DNA of 21,236 nucleotides from assembly GCA_009731375.1 (NCBI GenBank), contig BJOX01000080.1, positions 36,869 through 58,104 of the forward strand, in the 5' to 3' direction. The translations under genes and the position numbers were made by a program. The notes under the pieces are model-generated. The model was not told the DNA's origin. It did no database searches and was given only the letters and a program-made list of their open reading frames with translations. This DNA comes from Paulinella micropora (taxonomy: Eukaryota > Cercozoa > Imbricatea > Euglyphida). Positions 16,007 to 21,236 of this stretch are shown piece after piece; position 1 is the first letter of the stretch, and the number at the start of each line of letters is the position of its first letter.

Positions 16007-16838
16007 TTACTGATTTTTGAGTGCCATAGCCGCAAGTGCAAAATCATAATAATTATAGCCGGGTGAGCTGTTGGGTGGGAATTGATAGATACCGCGAGTG
16101 GCTGTGTTTTGCATAGCCTGCTGTGCAGCTCTCTTCTCTTTCTTCTTCTTCTTCTTCTTCTTCTTCTTCTTCTTCTTCTTCTTCTTCTTCTTCTTCTTCT
16201 TCTTCTTCTTCTTCTTCTTCTTCTCTTTCTTCGTCTGTTCTTCTTCCTCTGACTCACTACTACTAGAGCTATCACTAGTACTAGTGCTATCGTCACTGTC
16301 TGAGTCACTGGAGCTGTCTTTCTTCTTCTTTTTCTTCTTCTTTTTCTTCTTTTTCTTCTTTTCTTTGCCTTTTTCTTCCTCAGAGCCTTGCGTCTCCTTA
16401 TCCTTCTCTGTTTCTCCATTGTTCTTTCCTTTACCTTCCTTCCCTGCTTCTTTCTTTTCATACTGTTTCAAAAGCTTCTCCATGTTCTCATTCATTTTGC
16501 TACTATGTTCTTTCATTGCCTCCTTCAAAATCGCTTGCAAAGAGGCTTCGGAGACACCACTAGTACTACACTACATATGTATCATTAATTAGACAACAAC
16601 ATAACAGCTGCAGAGTGAGAACAGACCTGGTTGGCTTGCTCAAGTTTCTCCTCGGCTTCCGATTCCTCGTCCGGAGGCGTGGAGGGCTGCTCCTTCTTGC
16701 CCTTTTTCACCTTCTTCTGCTTCACCTTCTGCTTTACCTTCAAATTTTTCTTCTTTTTTGTATTCTCCTCGACTATAACCTCATCTTCACTAGTTTTACC
16801 CTCCTCATCCTTTGGTTCAGGCGCAGTGTCACTGCTTC
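16007..16838 (-). CDS. Lys-rich / acidic-Ser protein, 3' exons of a split gene
   Basis: Two coding blocks are seen. The upstream block (16,627-16,838) follows a candidate acceptor (TACTAG) and ends at a candidate donor (CAG|GTCTGT). It is acidic then Lys-rich (VKQKVKQKKVKKGKK), ending EEKLEQAN. The downstream block (about 16,570 to the TAA at 16,007-16,009) begins with an amphipathic helix-like stretch (LQAILKEAMKEH), then a 14-Lys run, an acidic Ser/Asp block (SSSDSDSDDSTSTS), a run of about 30 Lys encoded by a GAA/AAG microsatellite, and a non-repetitive end (GIYQFPPNSSPGYNYYDF). I could not find an acceptor that joins the two blocks in phase, so the intron is unresolved. Alternating basic and acidic-Ser blocks are typical of nuclear or nucleolar proteins; that is only a hint. 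No family is recognised. Confidence 0.45.
16137..16226 (-). repeat. GAA/TTC trinucleotide repeat coding poly-Lys
   Basis: About 85 bp of nearly pure TTC on the + strand, read as AAG codons (poly-Lys) on the - strand. Pure GAA/TTC tracts can form triplexes and are length-unstable, so the Lys count may differ between alleles or be wrong in the assembly. Confidence 0.9.
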
Positions 16839-17087
16839 CTAGTATCAAACAATAAAATTCATAAGAGAACTGTGTTACATAGAACAGTGTTGACGCAAAG
16901 AATCTGGTGCAAATTTCCTTGGCATTTTGGTCCGGCGATCAGAAGAGCGCAAAGGTTTGTAGCCTTGCTCTACTGCTGCTCTGTTCCTCTATCACACCAT
17001 AAAAATGAAGAGCTAAAAAAGCAGCAATAAATAAAGCTAAAGCCCTTTGCGCAATAATTGCATACCTTAGCCTTGCCTGCCAACTCC

Positions 17088-17442
17088 TTAACTAGCAAAG
17101 CCTTCCATCTGTATCTTCGAAGAATGGGGGGGGGGGGGATTCGTAGGATCCCCAACATATGGAAGGAAAAAGGTCAACACGTCTTCAATATAGTTCCGCT
17201 TGTGAGGGGGGTGACACAAGCTATGAGCAAGATTCAACAATTTTGGGCACATGAGTTGAAGAAACTCAGTGTCGGTCTTGCCGTCCAAATCAGCATCCAT
17301 TCCCCGCAACACTGCGATCCACTTCTTCGTTCCGACACCTGCAATAACAACCAATCATGGGTGAAAATGACAAAACATTCGTACCATTTTCATTAGCTTC
17401 GGGTTTTCTTTTCTTCCAGCCCACTGGAAACTCAAGGATCAT
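17088..17442 (-). CDS. Two exons of an unrecognised gene with a 46-nt intron
   Basis: Exon 1 runs from ATG at 17,440-17,442 (ATG-ATC-CTT) to 17,385. The intron is 17,384-17,339 (GTACG to TTATTGCAG). Exon 2 starts at 17,338, and the split codon G|GT restores one open frame through KKWIAVLRGMDADLDGK and CPKLLNLAHSLCHPP. A possible upstream acceptor (CTATAG) lies just before the ATG, so exon 1 may begin further right. Exon 2 is lost at a C13 tract (- strand) at 17,126-17,138. A third block after the tract (RRYRWKALLVKELAGKAK, to 17,066) is open in another frame and ends at a good donor AAG|GTATGC. This suggests a length error in the tract, or a further intron. It is probably the 5' part of the gene ending at 16,007. 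No family is recognised. Confidence 0.5.
17126..17138 (+). repeat. Poly(G) tract, G13, inside a coding region
   Basis: G13 on the + strand (C13 in the gene's sense) lies at the place where the frame of exon 2 and the following open block disagree. A change of one or two bases in the run would alter the frame. Confidence 0.85.
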
Positions 17443-17780
17443 CCTATAGCAAATTATTGTTGTTTTTTTAAGAAAAAAAAATCAATCAAAACCCAGGCGC
17501 AGGCCACACATCGTTTTCGCGAGTCTCAATCTGCCTTTGGGGGGCCAATATCAAGCCTGCTCTTGTGGTCAGCCTGACGTCGGTGATGTATACCCCCTCG
17601 CGCACCTTTAATTACCCAAACACCATGTTTCTGACCCAGTGGTGACCGGGACAACAATATTAATGTAATTAATGTACCTTAGCATCGTCTGTTGTCCATG
17701 TCATGAACAACCTTAGCAATAAGCACGAACAAACAAGTGCTTGGGGGGGGGGGGCACTGTGGAAGGCTCTCAGTCCGACA
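17443..17780. other. Non-coding stretch between - strand genes
   Basis: No gene is recognised. It contains an A/T-rich stretch at 17,460-17,485 (a plausible polypyrimidine tract on the - strand before exon 1 of the split gene) and a G12 run at 17,743-17,754. Confidence 0.5.
17743..17754 (+). repeat. Poly(G) tract, G12
   Basis: Twelve G on the + strand, shortly before the purine-only tract. Confidence 0.9.
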
Positions 17781-17789
17781 TCAAATATT

Positions 17790-18330
17790 AAGAAAAGAAA
17801 GAAAAGAAAGAAGATAACGAAAAAGAAAGAAAAGAAAGAAAAGAAAGAAAGGAAAGAAAGGAAAAAAAAAAGAAAAAAAAAAGAAAAGAAACAAAATTTT
17901 AAGAAAAGTTAAATAAAGAAAAGAAAAGAAAAGAAAAAAAAGAAAAGAAAGAAAAGAAACAAAAAGAAAAAAGAAAGAAGAAAAGAAGAAAAAAGAGAAG
18001 AAAAAAGAGAAGAAAAAAAGAAAAAAGAGACGAAAAAAGAGAAGAAAAAAAAGAAAAAAAGAAAGGAAAGAAAAGGAAAGAAAAGAAAAGAAAGAAAAGA
18101 AACAATTTGAAGATAGAAAATAAAGAAAACGAAATAAAGAAAATAAGGAAAAGAAAGAAAAAAAAGAAAAGAAAGAAAAGAAAGAAAAGAAAGAAAGAAA
18201 AGAAAGAAAAGAAAGAAAAAAAGAAAGAAAAGAAAGAAAAGGAAAAAAGAAAAAAGAAAAAGAAAAAGAAAAAAAAGAAATTAAAAGAAAAGAAAGAAAA
18301 GAAAGAAAAGAAAGAAATGAAAACAAAAGA
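17790..18330 (+). repeat. About 540 bp of nearly pure purine (AAAGA/GAAAA type)
   Basis: The + strand is almost entirely A and G, built from imperfect AAAAGAAAG units with very few T or C. All open frames here are low-complexity artefacts on either strand. Long homopurine tracts can adopt triplex (H-DNA) form. The tract separates two - strand genes. Confidence 0.9.
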
Positions 18331-18356
18331 AAGAAATTTCTACACTTACATATTAA

Positions 18357-18362
18357 TTTATT
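18357..18362 (-). terminator. Poly(A) signal of the K/D/E-repeat gene
   Basis: AATAAA on the - strand starts six bases past the stop codon of the 18,368-19,684 ORF, implying a very short 3' UTR. Confidence 0.5.
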
Positions 18363-18367
18363 ATAAT

Positions 18368-19684
18368 TTAACATAAAAAAGAAAGAAGAATGAACCCGTC
18401 TTGGAACTTGCGGCCTTTGGAGTCCGTGTGTGCTTTCTGGTCCTCCTCGTTCTCGAATATGTATTCAAACCAACCCGGGATTTCGTAAATACGAAATTTT
18501 CCTTCTGGGACTTCTGGGACTCCTGTTTTGTTTACTCTCTCATTGCCCTTGTCCTTGTCCTTGTCCTTCTCCTTGTCCTTGTCCTTCTCCTCCTCCTTCT
18601 GCTTTCCTTTCTCCTCCTCCTCCTTGTCCTTGTCCTTGTCCTTCGTCACCTCCTCGTTCTCCTCCTCGTCCTCCTCCTCGTCCTTCTCCTCCTCGTTCTC
18701 CTCGTCATCCTCCTCTTCCTTCCCCTTCTCCTTCTTCTTTCCCTTCTTATTCTTCTTCTCCTTCTTCTTCTTCTTCTTCGTCGTCGTCGTCTTCTTCTCC
18801 TCCTCCTTCTCCTTGTCCTTGTCCTTCGTCACCTTCTCCTCCTCCTCGTCCTCCTCGTCCTCCTCCTCCTCGTCCTCCTCGTCATCCTCCTCATCCTTCT
18901 TCTTCCCCTTCTCCTTCTTTCCCTTCTTATTCTTATTCTTCTTCTTCTCCTCCTTGTCCTCCTCCTTGTCCTCCTCCTTGTCCTTCTCCTTGTCCTTCTC
19001 CTTGTCCTTCTCCTTGTCCTTCTCCTTGTCCTTCTCCTTGTCCTTCTCCTTGTCCTTCTCCTTGTCCTCCTCCTTGTCCTTCTCCGTGTCCTTGTCATTA
19101 TTCTTCTCCTTGTCCTTCTCCTTGTCCTTCTCCTTGTCCTTGTCATTCTTCTCCTTGTCCTTCTCCTTCTTCTTTCCCTTCTTCTTTACTGGCTTCTCCT
19201 TCTCCTTCTTCTTTCCCGTCTTCTTTTCTGGCTCCTTCTCCTTCTTCTCCTTCTCCTTCTCCTTCTCCTTTCGCTTCTTCTTCTTTCCTGGCTCCTTCTC
19301 CTTCTCATTCTCCTTCCCTTCTCCTGTCTTTTCTTCTTCTTCTTCCTTCTTTTGTTTCTTCTTTTTATTCCCGCTACTATTATTTTCGTTTGTGTAGAAG
19401 TCTGTCTTCTTGCGATCTCTTTTCAAACGTACTACCTCGCCTTTTAGTCCATCATCCCAACTCTTTGCATTTTCCAAGAACCCCTGTGCTGTCCAATTCC
19501 TCTTGGTCTCAACTACCACCCTCTCCAGCTGCTCGAGACCTAAGCCATCATATTTCCTCCGCACTTCATCTGGAATTATCACATCTTCGAAATCCTCAGG
19601 CTCCGTCTGGCCGTTTATCCAAATTTTTAGAGCCCCCTTACGGTTTCTGGCAATTGCTTGCAATGTCCTGGCCTTTACAGGCAT
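18368..19684 (-). CDS. Highly charged K/D/E-repeat protein, 438 residues
   Basis: The start is the first ATG (19,682-19,684); the frame is open somewhat further upstream but only with a GTG. Residues 1 to about 100 are non-repetitive and probably folded (ALKIWINGQTEPEDFEDVII, then LEQLERVVVETKRNW). About residues 105-390 are made of K, E and D, including a KDKE repeat coded by a 12-bp unit, plus Glu/Asp-only and Lys-only blocks. The last 45 residues are again non-repetitive and aromatic (RIYEIPGWFEYIFENEED). An open frame of this length with distinct non-repeat ends, an ATG and a poly(A) signal argue for a real gene, although the repeat part would be open in several frames by composition alone. 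A charged linker or single helix between two small domains is likely. No family is recognised. Confidence 0.55.
   Translation of the reverse strand: MPVKARTLQAIARNRKGALKIWINGQTEPEDFEDVIIPDEVRRKYDGLGLEQLERVVVETKRNWTAQGFLENAKSWDDGLKGEVVRLKRDRKKTDFYTNENNSSGNKKKKQKKEEEEEKTGEGKENEKEKEPGKKKKRKEKEKEKEKKEKEPEKKTGKKKEKEKPVKKKGKKKEKDKEKNDKDKEKDKEKDKEKNNDKDTEKDKEEDKEKDKEKDKEKDKEKDKEKDKEKDKEKDKEEDKEEDKEEKKKNKNKKGKKEKGKKKDEEDDEEDEEEEDEEDEEEEKVTKDKDKEKEEEKKTTTTKKKKKKEKKNKKGKKKEKGKEEEDDEENEEEKDEEEDEEENEEVTKDKDKDKEEEEKGKQKEEEKDKDKEKDKDKDKGNERVNKTGVPEVPEGKFRIYEIPGWFEYIFENEEDQKAHTDSKGRKFQDGFILLSFLC
18950..19150 (-). repeat. 12-bp minisatellite coding KDKE
   Basis: The unit CTCCTTGTCCTT (+ strand) recurs about 15 times with few changes, giving (KDKE)n on the - strand. 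The surrounding 18,540-19,370 is nearly pure pyrimidine on the + strand. Such repeats change copy number readily. Confidence 0.85.
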
Positions 19685-19710
19685 CGCTGAGCTCTTTTCT
19701 TTCAATCTAA

Positions 19711-19728
19711 TGTATACAGCTGTATACA
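19711..19728. promoter_or_regulatory. Perfect 18-bp palindrome upstream of the K/D/E gene
   Basis: TGTATACAGCTGTATACA equals its own reverse complement, with an E-box-like CAGCTG at the centre. It lies 27 nt before the ATG of the K/D/E-repeat gene, within the expected 5' UTR or promoter. A dimeric transcription-factor site is a reasonable guess. Confidence 0.5.
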
Positions 19729-19869
19729 AATCTACCCGCACTTTTCAAGTGCAGACGTTCGACTGCAGACCCTGAAAAAAGGCAGTAGTCGACCTTTTTG
19801 CCTCTGAAAAAATCATGGGTGGAAAAGAGCTGTTGTTACATATTTTCTTTTGTTGTTTTTGCATTTCCC

Positions 19870-20070
19870 AGTCTCGTTGCTAGCCTCAAACCTTCTTTCC
19901 CGCTCTTTCCTGTCTGTGGAAGGAGCGGGAAAGAAAGAAATATTTTATTTCCTCAAGTACCAGAGGCATACCAAACAAAAAAAAATCTGCAGTCGGAAAA
20001 TGATTTTTTGTTTCCACTTCATTCTTTTATCATGTTGCTTTGCTTTTTATTGCTGCATAATATGTCTACA
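19870..20070 (+). repeat. Hairpin unit 1, diverged copy
   Basis: This unit resembles the two better copies to the right in layout: a CAGTCTCGTTGCT-like start, a hairpin, AAACAAAA, a T-rich block and a TGCTGCATAATA-like end. The hairpin at 19,893-19,935 has 18-bp arms with one G-T wobble and contains TTTCCCGC and its inverse. It has no clear TATA box or AATAAA, so it looks like an older copy. Confidence 0.5.
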
Positions 20071-20133
20071 TGTGTGTTGAGTGCATGTGTAAATTATTGT
20101 AAGGAAATGTATTCACTAGAAGCCAGGAGGCGG

Positions 20134-20391
20134 AATTTTCGTTTCTAAATTTTCCGTACCGACAAAAATTTGCCGATGATTTCCAGCTCGCTCTCTTCAT
20201 GTATACTTGTCTAAATAGCTTTCCCGCTCCTTCCACACACTAGAAGGAGCGGGAAACTTAATTACACCATCAGTGTAAAGGTATATAAAACAAAATCAAC
20301 CGAAGAAAATTTGTCAACTTAATTTTTTCCACGTTTCCTCTATGTCAACATGTTTTGGCTGTCTTTATGTTCTTGTTTTCTGCAATAAATG
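20134..20391 (+). repeat. Hairpin/TATA unit 2
   Basis: A unit of about 258 bp, repeated at an offset of 342 bp with roughly 95% identity. In order it has a shared leader (CGTTTCTAAATTTTCCGTAC), a perfect 14-bp hairpin at 20,220-20,256 (arms TTTCCCGCTCCTTC and its complement, 9-nt loop), a TATA box TATATAAAA at 20,282-20,290, a T-rich stretch and AATAAA at 20,384-20,389. The arms hold two inverted E2F-consensus sites. No sizeable ORF lies inside. It could be a promoter array, a short non-coding transcript unit, or a miniature mobile element. Confidence 0.75.
20282..20290 (+). promoter_or_regulatory. TATA box of unit 2
   Basis: TATATAAAA starts 26 nt after the hairpin and is kept in unit 3 at the same spacing. 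This suggests transcription starting near 20,312, about 70 nt before AATAAA. Confidence 0.45.
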
Positions 20392-20475
20392 CAAGATCTT
20401 TAAAAATACTGACACTGACTGCTTATTTAGAACTTCGAAATATATTTTAGACGTATTTTTATAGTAAAAAGTCGA

Positions 20476-20734
20476 ATATTTCGTTTCTAAATTTTCCGTA
20501 CCGACAAAAATTTGCCGATGATTTCCAGCTCGCTCTCTTCGTGTATACTTGTCTAAATAGCTTTCCCGCTCCTTCCACACACTAGAAAGAGCGGGAAACT
20601 TAATTACAACATCAGTGTCAAAGTATATAAAACAAAATCAACCGAAGAAAATTTGTTAACTTAATTTTTTCTACGTTTTCTCTATGTCAACATTGTTTTG
20701 GCTGTCTTCATGCTCTTGTTTTCTGCAATAAATG
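20476..20734 (+). repeat. Hairpin/TATA unit 3
   Basis: Second well-kept copy of the unit, with the hairpin at 20,562-20,598 (one mismatch in the right arm), TATATAAAA at 20,624-20,632 and AATAAA at 20,727-20,732. The 85-bp spacer at 20,392-20,475 is not shared. The ATGT microsatellite begins immediately after this unit. Confidence 0.75.
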
Positions 20735-20737
20735 GTC

Positions 20738-20826
20738 ATTCATGTATGTATGTATGTAATATGTATGTATGTATGCAAGTATGTATGTATGTATGTATGT
20801 ATTTATGTATGCATATCCGTATGTAT
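20738..20826 (+). repeat. ATGT tetranucleotide microsatellite
   Basis: About twenty imperfect ATGT units run from the end of hairpin unit 3 to the CT repeat. Open frames here are artefacts of the repeat. Confidence 0.9.
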
Positions 20827-20837
20827 ATTTTCTTTTC

Positions 20838-20937
20838 TCCCTCTCTCTCTCTCTCTCCCTTTCTCTCTCCCTTTCTTTTTCTCTCTCCCTTTCTTTCTCT
20901 CTCTCTCTCTCNNNNNNNNNNTTCTTTTTCTCTCTCC

Positions 20938-20997
<60 letters not shown>

Positions 20998-21010
20998 TTC
21001 TTTCTCTCTT
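20838..21010 (+). repeat. CT-rich microsatellite with assembly gap
   Basis: Nearly pure C/T with CT, CCCTTT and CTTTTT variants. It is interrupted by ten N at 20,912-20,921, so the true length is unknown. Confidence 0.9.
20912..20921. other. Assembly gap (10 N)
   Basis: Ten N inside the CT repeat. The block TTCTTTTTCTCTCTCCCTTT occurs on both sides of it (from about 20,874 and from 20,922), so the two sides may overlap or be a repeat that was not resolved. Confidence 0.95.
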
Positions 21011-21039
21011 TGTTTTCTTTTCCTTCAAATCTACCTACG

Positions 21040-21115
21040 ATGTCGTTGTTGTCGTTGTTGCCGTTGTTGTCGTTGTTGTCGTTGTTGTTGCAGTTGTTGC
21101 AGTTGTTTTTGTCGA
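21040..21115 (+). repeat. GTTGTC / GTTGTTGCA-type trinucleotide repeat
   Basis: Imperfect GTT/GTC/GCC/GCA triplets over about 75 bp. After it, 21,116-21,236 is AT-rich with no gene seen. Confidence 0.8.
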
Positions 21116-21236
21116 ATTGATGACGGTGATTTATTGGTGTTGTTTGCCTTTTAGAAGCAAGAAAAACAATATAAAATGTGAATAACTATCATATCTTTTG
21201 TGTAGTTTGGAGCTTGTTTTGAGTCTTTTCTTGCCA

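Noticed and set aside
16098-16592. + strand ORFs rich in Phe/Leu/Ser opposite the Lys-rich gene (also 18,401-19,710)
   Set aside because: They are translations of TTC/CTT repeats in other frames and have no non-repeat content.
17781-18374. ORFs of Phe/Ser or Lys/Glu across the purine tract
   Set aside because: Purine-only DNA lacks stop codons on one strand by composition, so open frames carry no information.
19798-20148. + strand ORF of 116 codons across hairpin unit 1
   Set aside because: It lacks an ATG at its start, crosses non-coding repeat structure, and is not kept in units 2 and 3.
20220-20256. Histone 3' stem-loop
   Set aside because: The stem is far longer than the six-base histone stem, its sequence differs, and no histone gene is nearby.
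20740-21115. CRISPR array or coding repeat in the right-end repeats
   Set aside because: These are simple microsatellites without unique spacers, in a eukaryotic context.

Overview
The window looks like draft nuclear DNA from a eukaryote, probably a protist or alga. The evidence is a phase-consistent 46-nt GT-AG intron, AATAAA poly(A) signals, a Ty3/gypsy-type retroelement, long microsatellites and a 10-N assembly gap. I cannot name the species. Composition changes sharply along the window: very GC- and CpG-rich from 1 to about 4,880, intermediate across the retroelement, and AT-rich or low-complexity from about 15,080 to the end.

Left part (1-4,880, + strand): a tandem pair of paralogous secreted proteins, offset by about 2.73 kb. 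Each has an N-terminal signal segment, a Cys-rich start, PKD-like WGDG domains and a C-terminal run of 25-residue DUF285/BspA-type repeats. Both copies are damaged. Copy 1 has an 8-nt net deletion and a TGG-to-TGA stop. Copy 2 has one TGG-to-TGA stop at a different conserved Trp and has lost 91 codons that include the first PKD domain.

Middle (4,947-about 13,090, - strand): a nearly intact Ty3/gypsy-type retroelement lying in the 3' flank of copy 2. Gag (CCCH finger plus RGG tail) is followed in the same frame by one UGA, then protease-RT-RNase H, one UAA, then integrase. The gag stop sits in the context UGA-CUAG, and no ATG occurs in frame for about 184 codons after it, so Gag-Pol is most simply made by stop-codon readthrough. 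No LTR pair, primer site or polypurine tract was found.

Region 13,090-15,080 holds short direct repeats, a TATA box and two unrecognised + strand ORFs that share internal repeats. Region 15,080-15,950 is AT-rich, with a 65-70 bp direct repeat and poly(G) tracts.

Right part (15,950-19,690, - strand): a split gene (or two) with a phase-consistent 46-nt intron and a downstream Lys-rich/acidic-Ser part, and a 438-residue ORF made mostly of K/D/E repeats. They are separated by about 540 bp of pure purine on the + strand.

Far right (19,870-20,735): three tandem units, each carrying a hairpin whose arms are inverted TTTCCCGC (E2F-type) sites. Two of them also have a TATA box and a downstream AATAAA. 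ATGT, CT and GTT/GTC microsatellites and an N gap close the window. The most interesting leads are the readthrough gag-pol junction and the triplicated hairpin/TATA unit.
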